Shown here piece by piece: positions 54,302 through 62,199 of a stretch of DNA of 64,000 bases. A program made the translations under genes and the position numbers. Positions within the stretch are counted from its first letter, which is position 1; the number at the start of each line of letters is the position of its first letter. The DNA lies in contig NZ_SACM01000005.1 in the NCBI RefSeq assembly GCF_004004565.1, positions 186,001-250,000 of the forward strand. Reading direction: 5' to 3'. A model generated the notes under the pieces. That model saw only the letters and a program-made list of their open reading frames with translations. It was not told the origin of the DNA and ran no database searches. Origin of the DNA: Inhella crocodyli. Its GTDB lineage: Bacteria; Pseudomonadota; Gammaproteobacteria; Burkholderiales; Burkholderiaceae_C.

Positions 54302-55594
54302 TCAGGCAGGGGCGTTGGAAGCGTCGGTCAATGGGGCCCAGCAGTCGGCGTAAGTGGCCTCGCGCAGCCCCGGCGTGTTCATCGCAAAGGCCGTGGGCCG
54401 CAAGGGCCAGCGGGTTTCAAACATGAAGGCCAGGGTCTGGTCCAGTTTCTGCGGCTTCAGGTCCGCATTGGAGGCCGCTTGGAAGGCCTCGGCGTCCGGA
54501 CCGTGGGGCACGTAGGCGTTGTGCAGGCTGGCGCCCCCGGGCTTGAAGCCCTCGGGCTTGGCGTCGTACTGGCCGGTGACCAGGCCCATGAACTCGCTCA
54601 TGGTGTTGCGGTGGTACCAAGGCGGGCGGAAGGTGTTCTCGGCCACCATCCAGCGCGGCGGGAAGATCACGAAGTCCACGTTGGCCCAGCCCAGGGTGTC
54701 GGTCGGCGAGGTCAGCACCGTGAAGATGCTCGGGTCGGCGTGGTCGAAGCTGACGGTGTTGATCACCATGAAGCGCGCCGTGTCGTACTTGAACGGCAGG
54801 GCATTGCCCGCCCAGGCCACCACGTTGAACGGGGTGTGCGCCTGCCGGCTGCGCCACAGGCGACCGTGCTGGCGCTTGATCAGTTCGGTCGGGCGGTCGG
54901 CCTCGGCGTGCGCGGTGGGCGCGAGAAAGTGACGGGGCTCGGCCAGCCCGTTGGAACCGATGGGGCCCAATTCGGGCAAGCGAAACGGGGCCCCGTGGTT
55001 CTCGCACACGTAGCCCCGGGACGGGCCCTCGACGTCAACGGCGAAGGCCATGCCGCGCGGCACCAGGGCGATCTCGCCGGGCGCCACCACCATGCGACCG
55101 AGTTCGGTGCGGACCAGCAGCCGCCCTTCCTGCGGCACCAGGAGCATTTCGCCGTCGGCGTTGACCAGGGCCCGGTCGGCCATGGAGCGGTCGGCGCTGT
55201 AGAGGTGGGCGGCCATGCCGCACTGGGCGTCGGGGTCGCCGTTCACCGCGTAGGTGCGCAGGCCGTCGACGAAGTCGCCCCCTTGGGCCGGCAAAGGCGC
55301 CCAGCGGTGCGGCTCCGGCGCCGTCCACTCCCCTTGCGCCGCGCCCGAGCACCAGTGGGGCTGCACGTAGGGCTCGTAGGCACCGGCCCGCACCGAAGGC
55401 AGGCGGCGGTACATCCAGGTGCGGCGATTGCCCTCCCGCGGGGCGGTGAAAGCCGCGGCCGAAAACAACTCGGCGTACAGCCCCAGCGGGCAGCGTTGGG
55501 GGCTGTTCTGGCCCACCGGCAAGGCGCCGGGTGTGGCTTCGCTGTGGAGGTGGTTGCCGAAACCCGGCAAGTAGTCGAGGTCAAGCATGGGCAT
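54302..55594 (-). CDS. hmgA: Homogentisate 1,2-dioxygenase
   Basis: 430-residue Fe(II) ring-cleaving dioxygenase that converts homogentisate to maleylacetoacetate. Opening 'LDYLPGFGNHLHSEA' and 'GALPVGQNSPQRCPLGLYAE' are family hallmarks; iron ligands lie in 'PPWYHRNTMSEFMG' (His and Glu) and 'HNAYVPHGPD' (His). The start is at 55594 or two codons later at 55588. First gene of hmgA-fahA, divergent from the IclR regulator with a palindromic operator between them. Confidence 0.96.
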   Translation of the reverse strand: MPMLDLDYLPGFGNHLHSEATPGALPVGQNSPQRCPLGLYAELFSAAAFTAPREGNRRTWMYRRLPSVRAGAYEPYVQPHWCSGAAQGEWTAPEPHRWAPLPAQGGDFVDGLRTYAVNGDPDAQCGMAAHLYSADRSMADRALVNADGEMLLVPQEGRLLVRTELGRMVVAPGEIALVPRGMAFAVDVEGPSRGYVCENHGAPFRLPELGPIGSNGLAEPRHFLAPTAHAEADRPTELIKRQHGRLWRSRQAHTPFNVVAWAGNALPFKYDTARFMVINTVSFDHADPSIFTVLTSPTDTLGWANVDFVIFPPRWMVAENTFRPPWYHRNTMSEFMGLVTGQYDAKPEGFKPGGASLHNAYVPHGPDAEAFQAASNADLKPQKLDQTLAFMFETRWPLRPTAFAMNTPGLREATYADCWAPLTDASNAPA

Positions 55595-55617
55595 GAGCGG
55601 GAGTGCGCGTCGGGATC

Positions 55618-55659
55618 AAAATTCTGCCATTGCAAATGCATTTGTCTAAGTAGAATTTT
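55618..55659. promoter_or_regulatory. Nested palindromic operator between hmgA and iclR-type gene
   Basis: Outer perfect dyad AAAATTCT (55618-55625) / AGAATTTT (55652-55659) and inner perfect 12-base palindrome CAAATGCATTTG (55633-55644), in the 70-base divergent gap. The AT-rich symmetry amid GC-rich DNA suits an IclR-type operator and promoter. Confidence 0.7.
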
Positions 55660-55664
55660 TGGCC

Positions 55665-56444
55665 ATGAGCAAAGCACCGCGCGGGATCCAAAGCCTGGAG
55701 GTGGGCGGCACCTTGTTGCAAGCCCTGGCCGGCGCAGGGGGCGCCCTGCCGCTGAAAGAACTGGCGGCCCGGGCCGGCATGAGCCCGGCCAAGGCCCACC
55801 CGTACTTGGTCAGTTGGGGGCGGGTGGGCTTGGTGGCCCAAGACGAGGCCAGCGGCCGCTACGGCCTGGGTCCCATGGCCATGCAACTGGGCCTGATCAG
55901 CCTGCAGCAGCACGACCCCATTCGCTTGGCCAGCGCCCAACTTGAACCCCTGGCCTTGGCCACGGGGTGCACGGTGGCGCTGACCCTGTGGGGCAATGCC
56001 GGCCCCACGGTCGTCCGCGTGGCCGAGGCGCCCTCCCCCCTGCACGTGAGCCTGCGCCACGGCACGGTGCTGAACCTGCACCAAACCGCCTCCGGGCAGG
56101 CGATGGCGGCCTGGCGCGCGACGGCCCAGGTCGAGGCCTTGTGGCGACAGACCCAGGGCGCACCGGCCGAGGGCAGCGCATGGCTGGCGTTCCAGCACCG
56201 TTTGGCGGCGGTTCGCGTCGAAGGGTTCGCCCACAGCGACGAGGCCCTGCTGCCGGGCGTCGCCGCCCTCGCGGTGCCGGGGTGCGACGCCTTGTCCGTG
56301 GCGCAATGGGCCCTGGTCGCGGTGGCACCGCGCAGCCAGTGGGCGGCAGAGGGCGAGCGGCGACGCGTCACCGAGGCCCTGGTGCGCGCCGCCACGCAAG
56401 TGCGCCAGCAACTCGGCTGGCTGGCGCCGGCGAGCGGCGCTTGA
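55665..56444 (+). CDS. IclR-family regulator, probably of hmgA-fahA
   Basis: 259-residue IclR-type transcription factor. N-terminal winged helix ('SLEVGGTLLQALAGAGGALP', 'LAARAGMSPAKAHPYLVSWG') and a C-terminal effector domain. Divergent from the homogentisate genes with a shared palindromic operator, so it is most likely their repressor or activator responding to homogentisate (HmgR-like role, by context). ATG at 55665. Confidence 0.88.
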   Translation: MSKAPRGIQSLEVGGTLLQALAGAGGALPLKELAARAGMSPAKAHPYLVSWGRVGLVAQDEASGRYGLGPMAMQLGLISLQQHDPIRLASAQLEPLALATGCTVALTLWGNAGPTVVRVAEAPSPLHVSLRHGTVLNLHQTASGQAMAAWRATAQVEALWRQTQGAPAEGSAWLAFQHRLAAVRVEGFAHSDEALLPGVAALAVPGCDALSVAQWALVAVAPRSQWAAEGERRRVTEALVRAATQVRQQLGWLAPASGA

Positions 56445-57233
56445 TCAGATCTCGGCGCGCAAGCGCTCGATGAGCATGGGCTCTTCGCTGGGGGCATAGC
56501 CCAGCGGGAACAGGCTGCGCTCGGTGTCGGCCAACTCCGGACGACCGCCCAGGCGGCGCACCTGCTCCTGGATGTGGGCCAACTCCACGCGCATCAGCAC
56601 CGAAGGCGCCTGCACCGTGGGGTTGTCGCGCCCGCTGGCCACGACCTCGGCGCCCAGCATGCGGCGGTAGAACGGGGCGTGGCGAGGGTGCACTTCCATG
56701 ATCACCAAGTCGGCCGACTTGATGCGGTGGGCGTACAGGTAGGCCAGGTGGAACAGGCTGGCCAGGACCGCTTTGCTGGGCTGCTCGCCCTCGACCGCCA
56801 GGCGCGTGAACTCGCACAAGCGCCAGCCTTGGGTCCGCAACGCGGCCACTTCGTCAGGAAAGACGCCATCGGCCGCCAAGCCATTGGGCCCATCGACGCG
56901 CACCGACAAGGTGCCGACCAAGCGCCGACCGTCGCGGGCTTGCAAGGTCGCCAAATCGGGTTCGGGGGTGGCCTGCGGCACGATGCGCAAACCGCGCTGG
57001 GTGTAGCGGCGGCCGAGCAAGGCTTGGCTGGTGCGCCAACCCGCCAAACTGCGGGCCCGGTCGAAGCTGAAGCGCTGACGCCAGGGCTGCAGGGCCGCGC
57101 GAACGTCCATCGCCGTTTGGGGCCACGATGGCAAGCGCCAGGTGGTGGCCCCTTCAGTCACGGGCACCCCACCTTGCCACCGGCTTTCTACAAAAACGCT
57201 GCTGGTTCCCACGCTGTCAACTCCACCCCCCAT
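56445..57233 (-). CDS. FeeM-like N-acyl amino acid synthase family protein (GNAT fold)
   Basis: Up to 262 residues. It matches the FeeM/autoinducer-synthase-like catalytic core: 'LGRRYTQRGLRIVPQATPEP', 'LVGTLSVRVDGPNGLAADGV', 'WRLCEFTRLAVEGEQPSKAV' and 'VIMEVHPRHAPFYRRMLGAE'. FeeM makes long-chain N-acyl amino acids from acyl-ACP, but the substrate of this protein is unknown. The start is unsure: the ATG at 57233 lacks a clear RBS; a GTG at 57161 has a weak purine-rich stretch upstream. Its stop abuts the iclR stop (convergent). No acyl carrier gene is adjacent. Confidence 0.75.
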   Translation of the reverse strand: MGGGVDSVGTSSVFVESRWQGGVPVTEGATTWRLPSWPQTAMDVRAALQPWRQRFSFDRARSLAGWRTSQALLGRRYTQRGLRIVPQATPEPDLATLQARDGRRLVGTLSVRVDGPNGLAADGVFPDEVAALRTQGWRLCEFTRLAVEGEQPSKAVLASLFHLAYLYAHRIKSADLVIMEVHPRHAPFYRRMLGAEVVASGRDNPTVQAPSVLMRVELAHIQEQVRRLGGRPELADTERSLFPLGYAPSEEPMLIERLRAEI

Positions 57234-57331
57234 GAACAGGGGAGGCGGAGTCTAGCGATGCGTTCTTGACAGTGGTGTGTCGTGTGACTAGGACTTACGC
57301 GTACGAAATCAAAGTCACAGACTCAGTTGAA

Positions 57332-57363
57332 ACAAGAAAGGATCCTACGCAAGGAGGATTCTT
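57332..57363 (-). terminator. Hairpin terminator at the 3' end of the SapC gene
   Basis: Nine-pair stem AAGGATCCT / AGGATTCTT (57338-57346 with 57355-57363, one G-T pair), followed leftward by TTCTTGTTTC. It overlaps the SapC TAA stop. Confidence 0.65.
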
Positions 57364-58102
57364 ACAATTTGTTTCGTTTCGCAGCGAGTCGCGACATGTT
57401 GGCCAGCGACAGGCGGTGCATCTCGACGAGCTGCAGCAAGCCATTGCGATGGAAGGCCAGCACCTTGTCGTCGGGCAGGGCCATCAGCTTTTCGTGGTTC
57501 ACGGCCAAGAAACCGGTCACCTCGATCTTGGGACCGTCGCCCACTTGGGCTTCGAAGCGCATCTCTTCGAACAGGCCCGCCTCGTCCATCTCGTTGCACG
57601 CTTGCTGGGTGCGGTCCGATTCGGTTTCGAAAGACTCCAAGAAAGTCACCAAGCCCTTGGTGAACTCGGTCGGTTCGCCCTTGTCGTCGAACAGACGCTC
57701 GCCTTCGGTCGTCGAAAAGCCGCTCCAGCTGTCGTCCACGCACACCGCCAGGCGGTCGCTGCCGGCCTCCAGGCGCGCCATGCAGAAGGGGTAGCGACGC
57801 AGGTAGGCCGGGGCGTATTCGCCTTGCCACTGGCCGTCCTTCAAGAACAGGTTCTCGCCTTGGTTCAAGCCCAGCACGGCCAACGGGGCCACGGGAGCCG
57901 GCTTGCCGTCCTTGCCCTCGCCCGTGCGCACGAACACGATGGCGAACTCGCGGCACGCGTCGGCGAACTCGACCACGTTCAGGAACACGGCGTTCAGGTC
58001 CTTGGCGTTGTCCAGCGTGGCGGCCGCCTGGCTGACACGCAGCTCGCGGTGCTGCACCGTGTCCAGGGCGGTCATGCTGCGGTACATCGGGGGAAACTTC
58101 AT
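57362..58102 (-). CDS. SapC family protein
   Basis: 246-residue protein of the SapC family. Matching features are 'VVEFADACREFAIVFVR', 'AVLGLNQGENLFL', 'YAPAYLRRYPFCM' and the C-terminal 'VNHEKLMALPDDKV' then 'LHRNG'-like region. The molecular function is not established; the name comes from an S-layer link in another genus. No signal peptide. The ATG at 58102 begins 'MKFPPMYRSMTALD', typical of the family. Lies between the FeeM-like and CNNM genes with its own terminator. Confidence 0.82.
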   Translation of the reverse strand: MKFPPMYRSMTALDTVQHRELRVSQAAATLDNAKDLNAVFLNVVEFADACREFAIVFVRTGEGKDGKPAPVAPLAVLGLNQGENLFLKDGQWQGEYAPAYLRRYPFCMARLEAGSDRLAVCVDDSWSGFSTTEGERLFDDKGEPTEFTKGLVTFLESFETESDRTQQACNEMDEAGLFEEMRFEAQVGDGPKIEVTGFLAVNHEKLMALPDDKVLAFHRNGLLQLVEMHRLSLANMSRLAAKRNKL

Positions 58103-58148
58103 CTCGGTCTTTCGGTTGAGAAATGGAAATGGCCAGGGGATGGAGGCT

Positions 58149-59438
58149 TCAGGACGGCAGGCGCGAGACCAGCACCTTGTCCACGCGCTTGCCGTCGAGG
58201 TCCACGACCTCGAAGCGCCAGTCCTCCCACTCCACCGCATCGGCCGTGCGCGGCAGGTGGCCCAGCAGCAGCATGATCATGCCGGCCAGGGTGTTGTAAC
58301 GCCCGCGGTCTTCCTCGGGCAGTTCTTTGATGTCGAGGCGGTCCTTCAGCTCGTGCACCGGGATCAGGCCGTCCATCAGCCAGCTGCCATCGGCCCGCTG
58401 CGTGGCCCAGGCCTCGCCGTCGCTCGGGGCGTTGAACTCGCCAGCGATGGCCTCGAGCAAATCGCGCACGGCAATGACGCCCTGCACCTCGCCGTACTCG
58501 TCCACCACGAAGACCAAGGGGGCGTCGCTGGCGCGGAAGTGCTCCAAGAGTTCCATGCCGCTCAAGGTCTCGGGCACGAACACCGGGGCCTCGAGGCTGT
58601 CGGTGAGGTTGAAGGCTTGCTGGCCCAGCGCCCGCTGCAACAGGCCTTGGGCCGACACCACGCCCAAGACGTCGCTCAGGTCACCCCGGCACACGGGGTA
58701 GCGGCTGTAACCGTGCTCGCGCAGCACCGCCAGCACCTGCTCGGCGCTGGCCTCGGCATCCAGCCAAGCGATTTCGCCGCGCGGGATCATCATGGAGCCG
58801 ATCTGGCGTTCGTCCAGGCGGAAGACGTTGCGCACCATCTGGTGCTCGGACTCTTCGATCACGCCCGCGTCCAAGCCCTCTTCCAGGCTGGCCGCAATCT
58901 CCTCTTCCGTCACGCTGCGCTGGCCCCGGTCTTTGAGGCCCATCAGGCGCAAGGTCGCTTCGGTGAAAAAGGTCAGCGTGCGCACGAAGGGGCGCGCCAA
59001 GGCCGACAGGGCGTTCATGGGCTGGGCCACCATGCGCGCAACGACCTCGGGGTAGATCTGCCCCAGGCGCTTGGGCACCAATTCCCCGAAGACGATGGTC
59101 GCGAAGGTGATGATCACGACGACCAAGCCGGTGGCCGTCAGGTTGGCGCCACGCTCGGTGAAGACCGTAAAGTGCGCCTCCAGCCACTCGGACAAGGGGC
59201 CGGCGAACGCGGCCTCCCCGACGATGCCATTCAGCACCCCGATGGAGGTGATGCCGATCTGGATGGTCGACAGGAACTTGGTCGGGCTTTCGTGCAGGGC
59301 CAGGGCCTGCGCAGCCCCCGACTCGCCCGCCTCCACCATGACCTGCAAGCGCGCCTTGCGACTGGCCGTGAGGGCCATTTCCGACATGGCAAACCAGCCG
59401 TTGAGCAGGATCAGGAACAGTAAAAGCGCGGCATCCAT
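58149..59438 (-). CDS. CNNM/CorC-type membrane protein with CBS domains (UPF0053)
   Basis: 429-residue protein: N-terminal CNNM (DUF21) membrane domain of about four segments ('LNGWFAMSEMALTASRKARL', 'FGELVPKRLG'), a CBS pair ('MMIPRGEIAWLDAEASAEQV', 'VFVVDEYGEVQGVIAVRDLL') and a C-terminal CorC_HlyC domain ('DGLIPVHELKDRLDI'). Family members export or regulate Mg/Co ions. The ATG at 59438 is chosen; an upstream TTG at 59456 would place the start inside a hairpin. That leader hairpin (59448-59463) is followed by a T-rich stretch and no clear RBS. Confidence 0.9.
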   Translation of the reverse strand: MDAALLLFLILLNGWFAMSEMALTASRKARLQVMVEAGESGAAQALALHESPTKFLSTIQIGITSIGVLNGIVGEAAFAGPLSEWLEAHFTVFTERGANLTATGLVVVIITFATIVFGELVPKRLGQIYPEVVARMVAQPMNALSALARPFVRTLTFFTEATLRLMGLKDRGQRSVTEEEIAASLEEGLDAGVIEESEHQMVRNVFRLDERQIGSMMIPRGEIAWLDAEASAEQVLAVLREHGYSRYPVCRGDLSDVLGVVSAQGLLQRALGQQAFNLTDSLEAPVFVPETLSGMELLEHFRASDAPLVFVVDEYGEVQGVIAVRDLLEAIAGEFNAPSDGEAWATQRADGSWLMDGLIPVHELKDRLDIKELPEEDRGRYNTLAGMIMLLLGHLPRTADAVEWEDWRFEVVDLDGKRVDKVLVSRLPS

Positions 59439-59441
59439 CAA

Positions 59442-59463
59442 GAAAATGCCGCCCAAGGGCGGC
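59442..59463 (-). promoter_or_regulatory. Hairpin in the leader of the CNNM gene
   Basis: Leftward strand GCCGCC-CTTG-GGCGGC (59448-59463), a stable CUUG-tetraloop stem followed by ATTTTC, ending four bases before the ATG at 59438. It could be a weak terminator/attenuator or hide the ribosome-binding site. Confidence 0.45.
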
Positions 59464-59554
59464 GAAAACTGGGCGCGATTGTCTCACCCCGCACCCCCGC
59501 CGGCTTCAGGGTGGCCCCCAGGTGCCCCGCCGGCGGCCGTCCACAATGCGCGCC

Positions 59555-60379
59555 ATGGACTGGCTCGTGGGCGATTTGCAAGGCTGTGATGCGGCACTCG
59601 GGCGCCTGCTCGACACCGTGGGCTTTTCGCCCTCTCGCGACCGCCTGTGGCTGCTGGGCGACCTGGTCGGTCGTGGCCCGGATTCGTTGGCCACCTTGCG
59701 CCGGGTGCGCGCGCTGAACGCGCGCGCCGTGCTGGGCAACCACGACCTGAACCTGTTGGTCGTGGCCGCCGGTCACCGGGCGGCCAAGCCCAGCGACCGC
59801 CTCCAATCCCTGCTCGCCGCGCCGGACCGGGATGCCTTGCTCGACTGGCTGGCCCAACAGCCCTTGGCGCGGCAGGCACCGGGCTGGCTGATGGTTCACG
59901 CCGGCCTGTTGCCCGCCTGGACCGTCGATCACGCCCTGGCCCTGGCTGAGGAGCTGGGCGCCGTGATCAGCGACCCCCTTGCCCGCGCCGACTTCCTGCC
60001 CCGCATGATGGGCAACGAGCCCGCCCGCTGGGACGACCGCCTCCAGGGCACCGAGCGCCTGCGCTGTTTGGTGAATGCGTTCACCCGCCTGCGCTTCGTG
60101 CGCGAGGACGGGGCCATGGACTTCGCCACCAAGGAAGGCGCCGGCGCCACGCCGCCCGGCCACCATCCATGGTTCGAGCACCCGCAGCGTGCCAGCCATG
60201 GGCAGGCGATTGCCTTCGGGCACTGGAGCACCTTGGGACTGATCGAACGCCCCGACCTGCTGGCCTTGGACACCGGGTGCGTGTGGGGTGGCTGCCTCAG
60301 CGCCGCGCGCATCGACGGTGGCCGCCGCGAAATCGTGCAAGTGCATTGCGAGCAGGCCCTGGCGCCCGGCACGGTGTGA
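59555..60379 (+). CDS. apaH: Bis(5'-nucleosyl)-tetraphosphatase, symmetrical (ApaH)
   Basis: 274-residue metallophosphatase that hydrolyses Ap4A to two ADP. Metal motifs in order: 'VGDLQGCDAAL' (Asp; histidine of the usual GDIHG is Gln, as in ApaH), 'LLGDLVGRGPDSL', 'VLGNHDLNLL', 'MVHAGLLPAW', and 'FGHWSTLGL' with the last histidine. 'LDTGCVWGGCLSA' is characteristic of ApaH. The ATG at 59555 gives the usual direct start; an in-frame ATG three codons earlier is possible. A tRNA-Ser gene follows 19 bases after. Confidence 0.93.
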   Translation: MDWLVGDLQGCDAALGRLLDTVGFSPSRDRLWLLGDLVGRGPDSLATLRRVRALNARAVLGNHDLNLLVVAAGHRAAKPSDRLQSLLAAPDRDALLDWLAQQPLARQAPGWLMVHAGLLPAWTVDHALALAEELGAVISDPLARADFLPRMMGNEPARWDDRLQGTERLRCLVNAFTRLRFVREDGAMDFATKEGAGATPPGHHPWFEHPQRASHGQAIAFGHWSTLGLIERPDLLALDTGCVWGGCLSAARIDGGRREIVQVHCEQALAPGTV

Positions 60380-60398
60380 CAATGCGCGCCCTCTGCGC

Positions 60399-60486
60399 GG
60401 AGGCTTGGGGGAGTGGTTTAACCCAGCAGTCTTGAAAACTGCCGGCTCGCAAGGGCCCGTGAGTTCGAATCTCACAGCCTCCGCCA
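60399..60486 (+). tRNA. tRNA-Ser(TGA)
   Basis: 88-base class-II tRNA with encoded CCA. Acceptor GGAGGCT pairs with AGCCTCC; anticodon stem GCAGT/ACTGC, loop CTTGAAA, anticodon TGA; long variable arm; T-arm GTGAGTTCGAATCTCAC. Discriminator base G, as expected for serine. Confidence 0.97.
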
Positions 60487-60533
60487 ACACCCACCGTTCG
60501 GTGTCAGCGCCAAGCGCCCCGCGCTCGCAGCGC

Positions 60534-62048
60534 TCAGGGCCTGCGCCACCACCCCAGCAACGCCGCCGCCGGCAAGACCGAGCGGGGCCGGAAGGCCGTC
60601 GTCCACAGGCCGCCGTGGCAGGCTTGGTCCATCACCAGGTCCAGGGGATGGGCGAGTGGCACGCGCGGGTCGGACGGCGCACGGTCGGTGCGCAGGTCGT
60701 GCACCCACAGGGCGGCCATCAAGGCATTCGTGGTGTCGGGCTCGAAGACCTCGACCTGGAAGGCGCTCGCCCCGCGGTAACCGGCCGCCAAGGCCGGGTT
60801 CTTCATCACCGAGTGCGTGCCAGTGCCCGGGGCCACGTTGAGGCTGACGCGGTGCCCTTGGGCGCGGGCGACCAGCGCACGCCACTGCTGCAAGCGCTTG
60901 GCCACGGCGTAGTTGGGCCCTTGCTGCAACACCAGGCTGTCGCTGACGCCCAGTTGGCGACCATCGGGCAAGGGCATGAGCTCCGGGTAATGCGGGCGAA
61001 ACAGGCCCCCGCGCGTGAGCGCACACAATCCGTCTTGCAGCCAGCGCAAGGGGCCAGAACGACCAGCGTGTCGGCGCTGCGCAAACCGGGCGCTGGCTTC
61101 GGGCACGGGGAAGACGTCGGAGGGCGTGGCAAGGTAGGCCACGGAGCTCGCGGGCTGGGCCTGCAGCACCGCGCGCACGACCAAGTCCATGGCCACGGAG
61201 ACGCGTAGGTGCCGCTCGCCATCGGCGTAGGCGAAGGCGCCCACGTCCAGCGGGCGCTCGAAGCTGCGCAGCCAGGCGGCCGCGCGTGGGGCGTCCCGCA
61301 GCAGGTCGACACCAGCCTGGCGGGTCCAGTCGCCGCCGGCGGGGCCGCGCAGCGGCAGGTGCAGGGTCGCGTTGCCGGCCCGAACCAGGTCGGCGATGCG
61401 GGTCCAGACCTCGGGGCGGTCCAAGTCCACGGCCAGCAAATTGGCGCGCCAGCGCACCAACCACCGCAAGGGACCGGCCTCGCTGCCCGCCCCCAGCAGC
61501 GCGATGTGGCGGTCCGACAGGTCGAACCACTCGGGGTGGCGCACGCAGCGGCCCAAGGCCTTGGCCGCGCTGGCCTCCAGCACGCCGGCTTCCACCCAGC
61601 GCAGCAGCTGCTGCAGCAAGGCGTCGCCCTGCAGGGTCTCGCCGCGGTACGGCACGCTCCACGGGTGCACCGCGGCCGTGCCCTCCCCTTTCAGCGTGAA
61701 GGTGGCCAAGGGCCAGCCTTCGGGGGCGGCCAAGGCTTCGGCCAGGTCGCGCTCCACGCCGTCGTCGCCCACCCAGGCCAGGGCCTCCCAGGCCGCGGCC
61801 AAGCCCGCCTCGGCACTGGCGACCACCGCCTGAGGGCGCAGCACCGCCCCTTCCACCCAATGGGTGACGGGATGCGGGTACAGACGGCGCCAGCGCGTTT
61901 CGGCCCGCGTGGCCTGCGCGGAAGAAAAAGCGCCCAGGGCATCGAGCGCGCGCGCCAGGATGTGCTTGCCCGCCGTGCTGCTGCTGCGGCCGGCACGGCC
62001 GTCCTTGCGGAAGACCAATCCGGGGGTGGGTGCGGGCGCAGCGGGCAT
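60534..62048 (-). CDS. Uncharacterised conserved-looking protein with a Rossmann-like motif
   Basis: 504-residue protein that I do not recognise. No signal peptide or clear membrane segment. Around residues 181-210 it has a nucleotide-binding-like pattern: 'HIALLGAGSEAGPL' (Gly186, Gly188) followed about 18 residues later by 'NLLAVDLDRP' (acidic residues Asp208, Asp210), the spacing of an NAD(P)- or SAM-binding Rossmann unit. The C-terminal part has 'SLNVAPGTGTHSVMKNPALA' and 'FQVEVFEPDTTNALMAALWV'. Monocistronic, downstream of tRNA-Ser on the opposite strand. Function is not assigned. Confidence 0.8.
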   Translation of the reverse strand: MPAAPAPTPGLVFRKDGRAGRSSSTAGKHILARALDALGAFSSAQATRAETRWRRLYPHPVTHWVEGAVLRPQAVVASAEAGLAAAWEALAWVGDDGVERDLAEALAAPEGWPLATFTLKGEGTAAVHPWSVPYRGETLQGDALLQQLLRWVEAGVLEASAAKALGRCVRHPEWFDLSDRHIALLGAGSEAGPLRWLVRWRANLLAVDLDRPEVWTRIADLVRAGNATLHLPLRGPAGGDWTRQAGVDLLRDAPRAAAWLRSFERPLDVGAFAYADGERHLRVSVAMDLVVRAVLQAQPASSVAYLATPSDVFPVPEASARFAQRRHAGRSGPLRWLQDGLCALTRGGLFRPHYPELMPLPDGRQLGVSDSLVLQQGPNYAVAKRLQQWRALVARAQGHRVSLNVAPGTGTHSVMKNPALAAGYRGASAFQVEVFEPDTTNALMAALWVHDLRTDRAPSDPRVPLAHPLDLVMDQACHGGLWTTAFRPRSVLPAAALLGWWRRP

Positions 62049-62199
62049 GCCTGGGGAGCGTCAGTGACAGGGGCCGACAGCTTAGTCAGGCGACGCGGCG
62101 TCGCCCAGCGGAGCGGCGCGTCAAAGCCGGGGTGGGCGTGCGCTTGTGCCCAGGCCGGGCCCTGGCGAACCCTGAGCCCAAGCCCGGCGCGTCGTGCCC

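Noticed and set aside
62089-62105. GGCGAC...GTCGCC hairpin in the gap between the last two genes
   Set aside because: No T-run in either direction and high local GC makes such hairpins common; not called as a terminator.
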